Origin: Hyphomicrobiales bacterium
Lineage (GTDB): Bacteria > Pseudomonadota > Alphaproteobacteria > Rhizobiales > Kaistiaceae
Assembly (NCBI GenBank): GCA_017305815.1
Contig: JAFKJZ010000542.1
Coordinates: 1-6,406, forward strand
Reading direction: 5' to 3'
Length of the DNA stretch: 6,406 nucleotides
Shown: positions 1-5,531 of the stretch, piece by piece
Numbering within the stretch: position 1 is the stretch's first letter
How the letters are laid out: every line of letters starts with the position of its first letter
The notes under the pieces: model-generated
What the model was told of the DNA's origin: nothing
The model's database searches: none
Seen by the model: the letters and a program-made list of their open reading frames with translations, nothing else
Translations under genes and position numbers: made by a program

Positions 1-16
1 TTGCCAGGTCCTCGCG

Positions 17-208
17 CTAGCTCTTGAAGAAGGACGAGGCGGCGGCGCGCGAAGCGGTCTTGGCAGTGATCGCCTCGCGGAGCCGGCCGATTTCCGCCTC
101 CAGCAGCGCGATCCGATCGGTGAGCTCGTCGATCGAGAGTCGGCCGAGATCCTCGCCGATCCGGTGGGGAACCGGCTTTTCCACCGGCGCGTCGTCGAAG
201 AGAGCCAT
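17..208 (-). CDS. DUF1192 family small protein, 63 aa
   Basis: Small protein of unknown function from a family found mainly in alphaproteobacteria. The product begins MALFDD, has a Pro/Lys/His linker (residues 8-16), a conserved core IGEDLGRLSIDELTDRIALL (17-36), an amphipathic, probably coiled-coil helix (about 27-50) and an Ala/Ser-rich end SRAAASSFFKS. The layout and length of about 60 aa fit DUF1192. The ATG at 208 is chosen because GGAG lies six bases upstream; an in-frame ATG at 220 (MERI extension) has no comparable site. The same frame stays open far upstream, but that is antisense to the neighbouring oxidoreductase and is a GC-rich artefact. Divergent pairing with a quinone oxidoreductase is, from memory, a recurring arrangement in Hyphomicrobiales. 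No biochemical role can be read from the sequence. Confidence 0.88.
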   Translation of the reverse strand: MALFDDAPVEKPVPHRIGEDLGRLSIDELTDRIALLEAEIGRLREAITAKTASRAAASSFFKS

Positions 209-307
209 GATGCGCTCCATCTCGTTTTCAGGTCCCGTCTGGGCCAAAGATAGCAAGATCGAATCCGCCTTTGCCAGCCAGGGGCGTCGAAGCCGCAGGA
301 GAGCCCG
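209..307. promoter_or_regulatory. Divergent intergenic region between DUF1192 gene and quinone oxidoreductase gene
   Basis: These 99 bases must hold the start signals for both flanking genes, unless transcription reads in from outside. I see no convincing -35/-10 pair on either strand. A GANTC site (GAATC, 261-265), the recognition sequence of the alphaproteobacterial methylase CcrM, lies near the middle. The plus-strand gene has a clear ribosome-binding site, AGGAG at 297-301, six bases before its ATG. Confidence 0.4.
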
Positions 308-1306
308 ATGAACGCCTTGCCCGAAACCATGACCGCGATGGCAATCTCCGAGCCCGGCGGGCCGGACGTGCTGCAGCCGACGCGGCGCCCGCTGCCGCAT
401 CCCTTCGAACATGAAATCCTGATCCAGGTAGCGGCGGCCGGCGTCAATCGGCCGGATGTCGCGCAGCGCCAGGGCCACTACCCGCCGCCCAAGGGCGCCT
501 CCGACCTGCCGGGGCTGGAAGTCGCCGGCCATGTGTTGGCGCTCGGCCGCAACGCCAGCCGCTTCAAGATCGGCGACGCGGTGACGGCGCTCGTCGCCGG
601 CGGCGGCTACGCCGAATATGTCGCCGTCAACGAGACCAACGCGCTCCCCGTTCCGAAGGGCCTCAGCCTGGTCGAGGCGGCCGCCCTGCCCGAGACCTTC
701 TTCACCGTCTGGCACAATGTGTTCGAGCGCTGTGGCCTGAAGGCCGGCGACGTCTTCCTGGTCCATGGCGGCACCTCCGGCATCGGCACCACGGCGATCC
801 AGCTGGCGAAGGCGTTCGGCGCCACCGTGCTGGCGACGGCCGGCTCGCCGGAAAAATGCGCCGCCTGCGTCGAACTCGGCGCCAGCCGCGCGATCGACTA
901 CCACCTGGAGGATTTCGTCGCCGCGGTGAAGGAAGCGACAGACGGCCATGGCGCCGACGTCATCCTCGACATGGTGGGCGGCGACTATATCGAGCGCAAC
1001 TTCGACGCGGCCGCCTTCGATGGTCATATCGGCCAGATCGCCTTCCTGAACGGCGCCATCGCCGACGTCAATTTCACCCGCCTTCTGGCCAAGCGGCTGA
1101 CGCTTACCGGCTCGACGCTGCGGCCCCGCACGGTCGCCTTCAAGGCGGGAATCGCCAGCGCGCTGCAGGAGAAGGTCTGGCCGCTGATCGAGCGGCGCGA
1201 GGTACTGCCGCGCATCGACGCCACCTTCCCGCTCGCCCAGGCGGCCGAAGCCCATCGCCGGATGGAGAGTTCGGGCCATATCGGCAAGATCGTGCTGACG
1301 CTCTGA
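308..1306 (+). CDS. NAD(P)H:quinone oxidoreductase, PIG3-type zinc-independent MDR enzyme
   Basis: Medium-chain dehydrogenase/reductase of the quinone oxidoreductase branch, expected to reduce quinones in the cytoplasm with NADPH by one-electron transfer. The N-terminal GroES-like domain (about 8-125) includes GVNRPDVAQRQGHYPPP (45-61) and the GLEVAG turn (69-74). The Rossmann domain (about 126-260) carries the nucleotide-binding motif HGGTSGIG (153-160) followed by TTAIQLAKAFGA, and ILDMVGG (219-225). The C-terminal part ends EAHRRMESSGHIGKIVL, close to the human PIG3 (TP53I3) ending. The length, 332 aa, matches PIG3. The cysteine/histidine zinc ligands of alcohol dehydrogenases are absent, as expected for this branch. 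AGGAG at 297-301 sits six bases before the chosen ATG; an in-frame ATG at codon 8 is a possible alternative. The true substrate is unknown. Confidence 0.93.
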   Translation: MNALPETMTAMAISEPGGPDVLQPTRRPLPHPFEHEILIQVAAAGVNRPDVAQRQGHYPPPKGASDLPGLEVAGHVLALGRNASRFKIGDAVTALVAGGGYAEYVAVNETNALPVPKGLSLVEAAALPETFFTVWHNVFERCGLKAGDVFLVHGGTSGIGTTAIQLAKAFGATVLATAGSPEKCAACVELGASRAIDYHLEDFVAAVKEATDGHGADVILDMVGGDYIERNFDAAAFDGHIGQIAFLNGAIADVNFTRLLAKRLTLTGSTLRPRTVAFKAGIASALQEKVWPLIERREVLPRIDATFPLAQAAEAHRRMESSGHIGKIVLTL

Positions 1307-1605
1307 GCGCTGCTCCCGGCCCGAAGGCGCGCTATATGCGTGTCCGATGAAACCATGGCGCGCGAAAGCCGTTGCACTTTCGGGCGGGGAGGATGTTTCG
1401 GCGCATACCGCAGCGTAACACCACCCCTTCCTGCCGAGAGCCGCTGGATAGAGGCTGAATTCCCAGGCTCCGGCCACCAAGATCAGCCTCGATGCAGTAG
1501 AATTCGAGACCGTCCGAAACGTAACCCATTGTTTCCTCTTCGTGGAATGGGTCGATTCGATGTAAGATTGCAGCTGTCGGTGCAGCACGCACCCCGGAGG
1601 ACAAC
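1307..1605. other. Intergenic stretch without a confident gene
   Basis: Apart from the doubtful minus-strand ORF, this stretch shows no tRNA, no intrinsic terminator for the quinone oxidoreductase gene and no clear promoter. It contains a GANTC site (GATTC, 1554-1558), and GGAGG at 1596-1600 serves the membrane-protein gene that begins at 1606. Its base composition is visibly less GC-rich than the flanking genes, which is normal for intergenic DNA here. Confidence 0.5.
1332..1529 (-). CDS. Doubtful small ORF, 65 aa, no recognised family
   Basis: The product begins MGYVSDGLEFYCIEADLGGR and ends WFHRTRI. I do not recognise it. In favour: GAGG lies a suitable distance before the ATG, and the region has a lower third-position GC content than a random antisense frame of a coding gene would give. 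Against: the second half (residues 30-65, rich in Arg, Cys and Gly) looks non-coding, codon use is unlike the neighbours, and no domain or membrane segment is visible. The start codon lies in the arm of an inverted repeat (1525-1530 with 1546-1551) with the ribosome-binding site in the loop. It could be a real lineage-specific small protein, the decayed end of an older gene, or chance. Confidence 0.25.
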   Translation of the reverse strand: MGYVSDGLEFYCIEADLGGRSLGIQPLSSGSRQEGVVLRCGMRRNILPARKCNGFRAPWFHRTRI

Positions 1606-1911
1606 ATGCAACGCCAAAATACTTGGGTCTGGGTCGTCGTCGTCATCATCGTCCTGGTGATCGCCTATTTCTGGTGGAAGTCGCGCACGCCTGTCGCGCC
1701 GCCGGCTCCCACCACAACCGAGCAATCGGCACCGGCCCCTGCTCCGGCCGCTCCGGCGGAAGCTCCGAAGCCGGCTGAACCGGCCAAGCCCGCAGAGCCG
1801 GCCACGCCTGCCCCGGCAACGCCTGCTCCGGCTGCTCCGGCAACGCCGGAGCCCGCCACCCCGGCTCCCGCGACGCCGGCACCGGCCGGGCCGGCCAAGC
1901 CCGCCCCGTAG
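1606..1911 (+). CDS. Small single-pass membrane protein with Pro/Ala-rich tail, 101 aa
   Basis: Hypothetical membrane-anchored protein. Residues 7-24 (WVWVVVVIIVLVIAYFWW) form one strongly hydrophobic helix, followed by KSR and then a low-complexity tail (about 31-101) built of Pro, Ala, Thr, Glu and Lys, with many PATPAPA-like units. No enzymatic domain is present and there is no lipobox. The layout recalls an anchor plus the stiff, periplasm-spanning Pro-rich segment of TonB-like proteins, but no TonB C-terminal domain follows. The KSR after the helix would, by the positive-inside rule, favour a cytoplasmic tail, so topology is unclear. The start is secure: GGAGG ends five bases before the ATG. 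Because the tail is compositionally biased, homology searches would be misleading. Function unknown. Confidence 0.8.
   Translation: MQRQNTWVWVVVVIIVLVIAYFWWKSRTPVAPPAPTTTEQSAPAPAPAAPAEAPKPAEPAKPAEPATPAPATPAPAAPATPEPATPAPATPAPAGPAKPAP
1729..1908 (+). repeat. Low-complexity Pro/Ala-coding repeat tract
   Basis: Imperfect short tandem units built on CCGGC(A/T)-type codons encode residues 42-101 of the membrane protein as overlapping PAEPAKPAEPA, PATPAPATPAPA and PATPEPATPAPA blocks. Such tracts tend to gain and lose units by slippage, so tail length probably varies between strains. Confidence 0.7.
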
Positions 1912-1930
1912 GCGCGCCGCAGGATCGTCT

Positions 1931-1960
1931 GGCTGCCGGATGCGCCCGCATCCGGCAGCC
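1931..1960 (+). terminator. Perfect 13-bp stem-loop after the membrane-protein gene
   Basis: GGCTGCCGGATGC (1931-1943) pairs perfectly with GCATCCGGCAGCC (1948-1960) around a GCCC loop, 19 bases after the stop codon. Its position suggests transcription termination or 3' end protection. The flanking sequence lacks a T-run on either side, so it is not a classical intrinsic terminator and might act through Rho or as an mRNA stabiliser. Confidence 0.55.
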
Positions 1961-2026
1961 GCTCGTCCGGGTGGCGATGGAGGGGCCGCGACTGGCCGTG
2001 CGCCCGCGGGCGTGAACAAGCATTGT

Positions 2027-2055
2027 TTGCGTCGTCGAGGGCGCCGGTCTATATA
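2027..2055 (+). promoter_or_regulatory. Probable sigma-70-type promoter of trcR
   Basis: A -35 box TTGCGT (2027-2032) and a -10 box TATATA (2050-2055) are separated by 17 bases. This is the best promoter match upstream of trcR. It would start transcription near 2062 and give a leader of about 70 bases. I see no obvious operator around it. Confidence 0.6.
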
Positions 2056-2130
2056 TCGGGCCATCCCCGTCATTCAGACGATTGCTCTGCTCCTCCGGCC
2101 GACCACCGGGAGAGCGACCAGGAGAGAATT

Positions 2131-2850
2131 ATGTCGACTATCCCGCTGATGCCGAAGGCAACCGCCGTCTGGCTCGTCGAGAATACCTCTCTCGGCTTCG
2201 ACCAGATCGCCGATTTCTGCAAGCTGCACCCGCTCGAGGTGAAGGCGATCGCGGATGGCGAGGCAGCGCAGACCATCAAGGGACTCGATCCGATCACCAC
2301 CGGCCAGCTGACGCGCGAGGAAATCGACCGCGCCCAGAAGGATTCGAAGTATCGGCTGAAGATGGCCGAGACGCGCGTCCGCGTGCCGGTGCAGAAGCGC
2401 AAGGGTCCGCGCTACACCCCTGTGTCGCGCCGTCAGGATCGTCCGAACGCCATCCTCTGGCTGCTGCGCAACCATCCGGAACTGAAGGACGCGGCGATCA
2501 TGCGCCTGGTCGGCACCACCAAGCCGACGATCGATTCGATCCGTGACCGCAGCCACTGGAATTCCGCCAGCCTGACGCCGTCCGATCCAGTCATGCTCGG
2601 CCTCTGCTCGCAGATCGATCTTGACTTCGAAGTCGAGAAAGCCGCCAAGAACGCGCCGCCGCGCGAGCCGGGCGCCGAGGGCGAGACGCTGCTGCCGACC
2701 GAGGAGACGACCGCGGCCGACGCGCTCGCCTCGGCTGCACTGCGCTCCTATCGCCACGAGGAGACCAGCAAGGACGAGCTCGACGCCGACGCCGTCTTCG
2801 CCAAGCTGAAGTCGCTGAAGGGGCCGGTCGACGAGGACGACGAGGATTGA
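2131..2850 (+). CDS. trcR: Cell-cycle transcriptional regulator TrcR (DUF1013)
   Basis: DUF1013 protein of 239 aa, an alphaproteobacterial family. In Caulobacter the member TrcR associates with RNA polymerase and influences cell-cycle promoters. Two helix-turn-helix-like segments are visible: TAVWLVENTSLGFDQIADFC followed by KLHPLEVKAIADGE (11-44), and a second at about 105-143 (NAILWLLRNHPELKDAAIMR, VGTTKPTIDSIRDRSHWN). Between them lies a basic linker VPVQKRKGPRYTPVSRRQDR (85-104), and TREEIDRAQ (61-69) is also family-like. The C-terminal part (about 175-239) is divergent and strongly acidic, ending VDEDDED. AGGAG at 2120-2124 lies six bases before the ATG; the frame is open further upstream, but that sequence overlaps the promoter. 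Monocistronic: its own promoter precedes it and a strong terminator follows. Confidence 0.92.
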   Translation: MSTIPLMPKATAVWLVENTSLGFDQIADFCKLHPLEVKAIADGEAAQTIKGLDPITTGQLTREEIDRAQKDSKYRLKMAETRVRVPVQKRKGPRYTPVSRRQDRPNAILWLLRNHPELKDAAIMRLVGTTKPTIDSIRDRSHWNSASLTPSDPVMLGLCSQIDLDFEVEKAAKNAPPREPGAEGETLLPTEETTAADALASAALRSYRHEETSKDELDADAVFAKLKSLKGPVDEDDED

Positions 2851-2902
2851 GGCTGGCGCGAAAGCGCCTCCCCGGCCGCCGCGCCCGGACGACTCGGACA
2901 GC

Positions 2903-2930
2903 AGGCCCCGCCATCGGCGGGGCCTTTTTC
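2903..2930 (+). terminator. Strong intrinsic terminator of trcR
   Basis: GGCCCCGCC (2904-2912) pairs with GGCGGGGCC (2916-2924) around an ATC loop and is followed directly by TTTTT (2925-2929). This is a textbook Rho-independent terminator, 53 bases after the trcR stop codon. Confidence 0.93.
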
Positions 2931-3131
2931 GTGCGATCCGGCCGGATCCGCCCAATGTCGTGATGACCCGCCGCGACTCGGTCGCGAAGAATTGCACCCG
3001 GCCGCCGATTCTGTTTGAATTCAGCGTGTCGTCGCCGGCCGAATTCGGATCCGATGTCCGCAATCGCAGGCAGAAATGACACGCCAGGCCGGCCAGGGCG
3101 AGATTTTACCTTGTTTTGGCAGTGCTTCGCT
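2931..3131. other. Gene-free stretch upstream of the rpsU promoter
   Basis: No credible gene on either strand. The minus-strand frames that cross it lack ribosome-binding sites and run into the antisense of trcR. It contains two overlapping perfect 10-bp palindromes, CCGAATTCGG (3039-3048) and TCGGATCCGA (3045-3054), and a GATTC (GANTC) site near 3007. Whether the palindromes bind a regulator cannot be told. Confidence 0.45.
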
Positions 3132-3160
3132 TTGACATGGCCTCGCCCCATCTGCTAAGA
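3132..3160 (+). promoter_or_regulatory. Sigma-70 promoter of rpsU
   Basis: A perfect -35 box TTGACA (3132-3137) is followed after exactly 17 bases by CTAAGA (3155-3160) as a weaker -10 box. Strong housekeeping expression fits a ribosomal protein gene. The predicted start near 3167 gives an untranslated leader of about 95 bases. Confidence 0.72.
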
Positions 3161-3166
3161 GAGCCA

Positions 3167-3261
3167 CCACAAATGGGACGGTGTTGATCGGCGGCTTCTG
3201 TCGCCCGGCGTCGTCTCTCCCGAGATTTCATCCGGACCGGATCAAGATAGGACGCTCCCGC
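3167..3261 (+). promoter_or_regulatory. Structured 5' leader of rpsU mRNA
   Basis: The leader is long for a 76-codon gene and can fold. GACG (3177-3180) can pair with CGTC (3209-3212), enclosing GGCG (3190-3193) paired with CGCC (3202-3205). ATCCGG (3230-3235) and CCGGAT (3237-3242) form a perfect inverted repeat ending seven bases before the ribosome-binding site AGGA (3249-3252). It may serve translational control of S21 by an unknown factor. It matches no riboswitch class I know. Confidence 0.4.
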
Positions 3262-3492
3262 GTGCAGGTACTCGTTCGCGACAACAACGTCGATCAGGCG
3301 CTCAAGGCTCTCAAGAAGAAGATGCAGCGTGAAGGCATCTTCCGCGAGATGAAGCTTCGCAACTTCTATGAGAAGCCCTCCGAGAAGAAGGCTCGCGAGA
3401 AGGCGGAAGCCGTCCGTCGCGCTCGCAAGCTGGCCCGCAAGCGCGCCCAGCGCGAAGGTGGCCTCGTTGCGGCTCCCAAGCCGAAGCGCTGA
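3262..3492 (+). CDS. rpsU: 30S ribosomal protein S21
   Basis: Small-subunit protein S21, 76 aa, which sits near the anti-Shine-Dalgarno end of 16S rRNA and assists translation initiation. The sequence follows the family throughout: [20 protein letters not shown] (2-21), [20 protein letters not shown] (22-41), then an Arg/Lys/Ala-rich helix [20 protein letters not shown] (42-61) and an extended tail [11 protein letters not shown]. The GTG at 3262 is chosen because family members begin [13 protein letters not shown] at 3249-3252 lies nine bases upstream, slightly far. The frame is open to about 3181 from a TTG, but that part is leader sequence without family resemblance. It has its own promoter and is followed by two stem-loops, so it is probably transcribed alone. 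Confidence 0.95.
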   Translation: MQVLVRDNNVDQALKALKKKMQREGIFREMKLRNFYEKPSEKKAREKAEAVRRARKLARKRAQREGGLVAAPKPKR

Positions 3493-3500
3493 TACGCTGA

Positions 3501-3527
3501 GGCGGTGACGGCCCGGGCTGTCCCGCC
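3501..3527 (+). terminator. Stem-loop directly after rpsU
   Basis: GGCGG (3501-3505) pairs with CCGCC (3523-3527) and, after one bulged T, GACGGC (3507-3512) pairs with GCTGTC (3517-3522, one G-U pair) around a CCGG loop. It begins eight bases after the stop codon. No strong T-run follows, so it may protect the mRNA end or act as a weak first terminator. Confidence 0.45.
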
Positions 3528-3558
3528 CTGCTTTCGCCTATCTTACGCTTGAAGTTCC

Positions 3559-3600
3559 AAGGTAACGAGCTCGTTCATTCGGGCTCGTTTCCTTTTGTTG
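3559..3600 (+). terminator. Intrinsic terminator of rpsU
   Basis: AACGAGC (3564-3570) pairs with GCTCGTT (3583-3589). The stem is extended outward past a T-T mismatch by AAGG (3559-3562) with CCTT (3591-3594), and TTTTGTTG follows. It separates rpsU from the lipoprotein gene that starts 48 bases later. Confidence 0.75.
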
Positions 3601-3647
3601 TCTAGCGCCCGCTCGATCGCCATGGGCGCCCATTCGGAGCAACGTCC

Positions 3648-4529
3648 ATGGTGGCGCAGCATCGCCTTTCGCTCGCGGGCCCGTTCTCGAACGGCGCGAC
3701 CCGGCCGACGCGGACGCTGCTGCTCGGTTCGATCCTCGGCGCTCTGGCGCTGGCCGGCTGCCAGACCGCCTCGAACGTCCACGACTTCGACGACGTCGAC
3801 CGCGCCATGGGCTCCGAGGCCAATATCTCGTCGCTCTCCGCCGTCGTGAACCAGAACCCGAGCGACGCCTCGGGCTACAATGTTCGTGGCACGGCGCTCG
3901 GCCGAGCCGGCCGCTACGATCAGGCGCTGGCCGACTTCAACCGTGCGATCGAGATCAATCCAGGCTTCTACCAGGCCTATTCGAACCGCGCCCTCGTGCA
4001 GCGCAAGCTGAACCAGAACGGCCAGGCCCTCAGCGACTACAATCGCTCGATCGAGATCAATCCGAGCTACAACGAAGCCTATGTCGGCCGCGGCAACCTC
4101 TATCGCTCGCAGGGCCAGATCGACCTGGCGCTCGCCGATTTCTCGAAGGCGATCGAACTCGAGCCGACGGATCCGAAGGCCTACAACAACCGCGCGCTGA
4201 TCTACCAGGGCCAGGGCCGCCACGACGACGCCATCGCCGACTTCACCGCGTCGATGACCTATGTGCCGAACGCCCCTGCCCCGCATCTCGGCCGCGGCCT
4301 GTCCTACCTCGCCACCGGCGACTACAAGGCGGCCCTCGACGACTTCAACGCCGTCGTCCGCCGTGACAAGGACAATTACCAGGGCTGGACCAACCAGGGC
4401 CTGGCGCTGGAGAAACTCGGCGAGCGCGACGCGGCCTTCGCGGCCTTCAATCGCGCCCACACGCTCAATCCCGGCTACGCGCCGGCCCGCGACGGCATGC
4501 GCCGCACCGCCCCCGGCACCAGCAGCTGA
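3648..4529 (+). CDS. TPR-repeat lipoprotein, 293 aa
   Basis: Probable membrane-anchored periplasmic scaffold. A hydrophobic segment TLLLGSILGALALAGC (23-38) ends in the lipobox LAGC with Cys38 as lipidation site. The segment before it is unusually long (22 residues) and contains R19, R22 and other basic residues. Q39 follows the Cys, so there is no Asp+2 signal for inner-membrane retention. Six tandem TPR units of 34 residues run from about 76 to 278, each with the usual pattern ending in (I/L)E(I/L)NP or a variant: ALADFNRAIEINPGF (93-107), ALSDYNRSIEINPSY (127-141), ALADFSKAIELEPTD (161-175) and so on. TPR arrays bind partner proteins; NlpI-like lipoproteins with this layout act on murein hydrolases and division, but the partner here is unknown. 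GGAG at 3636-3639 serves the ATG. The neighbouring rpsU is an arrangement I recall from other Hyphomicrobiales. Confidence 0.88.
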   Translation: MVAQHRLSLAGPFSNGATRPTRTLLLGSILGALALAGCQTASNVHDFDDVDRAMGSEANISSLSAVVNQNPSDASGYNVRGTALGRAGRYDQALADFNRAIEINPGFYQAYSNRALVQRKLNQNGQALSDYNRSIEINPSYNEAYVGRGNLYRSQGQIDLALADFSKAIELEPTDPKAYNNRALIYQGQGRHDDAIADFTASMTYVPNAPAPHLGRGLSYLATGDYKAALDDFNAVVRRDKDNYQGWTNQGLALEKLGERDAAFAAFNRAHTLNPGYAPARDGMRRTAPGTSS

Positions 4530-4536
4530 CATTCTC

Positions 4537-4561
4537 CAGACGCGCCCCCGCGGGCGTCCTG
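4537..4561. terminator. Weak stem-loop between convergent genes
   Basis: In the 48-base gap between the convergent TPR and DUF6065 genes, GACGC (4539-4543) pairs with GCGTC (4554-4558), extended inward by CC/GG past one bulged G. There is no T-run on either strand. A role as bidirectional terminator is suggested by position only. Confidence 0.35.
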
Positions 4562-4577
4562 AAGCTCGCCGGGCGCC

Positions 4578-5330
4578 TCATCCTCCGTCGCCATCCGGCT
4601 TTTCCTTGAAGGGCTTCAACCGAAGCCGGGTCAGGTGATCCGAGGGCGCCGCCGATTCGTCGAAGACGTCGGTGCCGCGCCGATAGTTCCCCGGCCATTT
4701 CTGTCGCCGCTCCGGCGAATCGGGATCCTTCAACGCTGCCTGGAACCCTCTGCGGCGCGCGAGCCATTCATCGATATAGGCGGCCAGCTCCGGCTCGTCG
4801 GAAAGCCGGCGCTTCTCCGGCTCGAAGTTTTCCAATTCGCCGCGCTTCACCGGAAAGACCTGGCACATCGGCTGCCCCTTCTTGAAGCGCACGGCGAAAT
4901 TCGGACGCGTCAGTTGCCAGTTCATCGAGATGATGGTGGTGGCCCAGTCCATCTCCACGATGCCGGCGAGCGGCGCCACGCCGTCGATCGGGTTGTTCGG
5001 CGGCGCCTGGACGTAGAGGTCATAGCCCGGCTCGGTGCGGAACACCGCCGGCAATTTGTAGGTGACGATCCCGCTCCCGAAGAAGCTCAGGATCTGGCCG
5101 TTCGAATCCTCGTCCTCGAGGATGGCCACGCCGTCCTTGTGGCCGCCGCCGTTCCAGATCGCGGTGAAACTGACCGGCGAGAGGATCTCCCAGCCGTGCA
5201 TATTGGCCATCAGTAGCGGCAGGCAGCCATAGGCGTAACGTTCGAAATACGCGTCCATCCACGCGCGATTCGGGCGCGCCGGCCGGATGTCCAGTTCGTG
5301 GCCATCCATGACATAGGCGATGAGCTTCAT
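4578..5330 (-). CDS. DUF6065 family protein, 250 aa
   Basis: Soluble protein with no signal peptide or membrane segment. The product fits what I recall of DUF6065: start MKLIAYVMDG, then CLPLLMANMHGWEI (36-49), FTAIWNGG (55-62), FFGSGIVTYKLPAVFRTEPG (83-102), QAPPNNPIDGVAPLAGIVEM (108-127) with DW (128-129), MNWQLTRPN (136-144) and VFPVKRGELENFEPE (158-172). The end TRLRLKPF (234-241) is also typical. Many conserved Trp, Gly, Pro and Asn residues suggest a beta-rich fold, possibly cupin- or jelly-roll-like, but no catalytic triad or metal site can be named with confidence. The ATG at 5330 has only a poor ribosome-binding site, so translation may depend on upstream context. It lies 99 bases downstream of the 33-codon YxxPxL ORF on the same strand, with no terminator visible between. 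Biochemical role unknown. Confidence 0.82.
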   Translation of the reverse strand: MKLIAYVMDGHELDIRPARPNRAWMDAYFERYAYGCLPLLMANMHGWEILSPVSFTAIWNGGGHKDGVAILEDEDSNGQILSFFGSGIVTYKLPAVFRTEPGYDLYVQAPPNNPIDGVAPLAGIVEMDWATTIISMNWQLTRPNFAVRFKKGQPMCQVFPVKRGELENFEPEKRRLSDEPELAAYIDEWLARRRGFQAALKDPDSPERRQKWPGNYRRGTDVFDESAAPSDHLTRLRLKPFKEKPDGDGG

Positions 5331-5429
5331 GCTGGCCGATCATTTTCGCCAAGTTCACCCCCCGATGGCCTGGGGCCACCGGGTTCAAGACAATCCGGCC
5401 CGTCACGGCGACGGACCGTGTGTCCCGTA

Positions 5430-5531
5430 CTAGGTCGGCGACCAGATCACGGGCGACGTAAGGGCCACGATCGGGCCGATCTTGGAACGCTTGATAAGGA
5501 CAGGCGGAACATAGGTCTTGCGGTCGGACAT
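5430..5531 (-). CDS. Candidate RiPP precursor-like peptide, 33 aa (YxxPxL leader motif)
   Basis: The product starts MSDRKTYVPPVLIKR and ends LTSPVIWSPT before a TAG. Y7-V-P-P10-V-L12 fits the Y-x-x-P-x-L motif recognised by RRE domains in lasso-peptide leaders. The following IKRSKIGPIVALTSP resembles, from memory, short orphan Hyphomicrobiales proteins annotated as putative RiPP precursors (Y-x-K-P-x-L-V-K-R pattern). The peptide is cationic (five Lys/Arg, one Asp) with a hydrophobic Pro-rich end. It is not a normal lasso precursor: no Asp or Glu follows the leader to form the macrolactam ring, and no Cys is present. No cyclase, protease or RRE gene is in the window. The ribosome-binding site is weak (GGGG about nine bases before the ATG), and no other ATG, GTG or TTG start is near in frame. 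It is flanked by about 100-bp gaps from the GNAT gene and the DUF6065 gene on the same strand. Confidence 0.5.
   Translation of the reverse strand: MSDRKTYVPPVLIKRSKIGPIVALTSPVIWSPT

Noticed and set aside
168..193. GGAAC followed about 17 bases later by CGTC, resembling a general-stress EcfG promoter
   Set aside because: It lies inside the DUF1192 gene on the opposite strand, and the second box is CGTC where CGTT is expected.
17..1588. A 523-codon open frame on the minus strand ending in the DUF1192 protein
   Set aside because: Only the last 63 codons have family resemblance and a ribosome-binding site. The rest is antisense to a clearly coding oxidoreductase and has the Arg/Gly/Ala-rich look of a GC-rich shadow frame.
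1340..1660. Plus-strand frame (GTG start) running into the membrane-protein gene
   Set aside because: Out of frame with the well-supported gene at 1606, no ribosome-binding site, and a Ser-run that is just the frame-shifted reading of the hydrophobic helix codons.
2074..3063. A 329-codon minus-strand frame opposite trcR
   Set aside because: No ribosome-binding site, crosses the trcR terminator and promoter region, and shows no recognisable domain.
3543..4532. A 329-codon minus-strand frame opposite the TPR gene
   Set aside because: It is the mirror of the TPR repeats (Val/Arg/Ala-rich, no motif). The plus-strand frame has a lipobox and six TPR units.
5430..5531. Calling the 33-aa ORF a lasso peptide precursor
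   Set aside because: No Asp or Glu lies after the leader motif to close the macrolactam ring, and no cyclase or leader protease is in the window. Kept only as RiPP-precursor-like.
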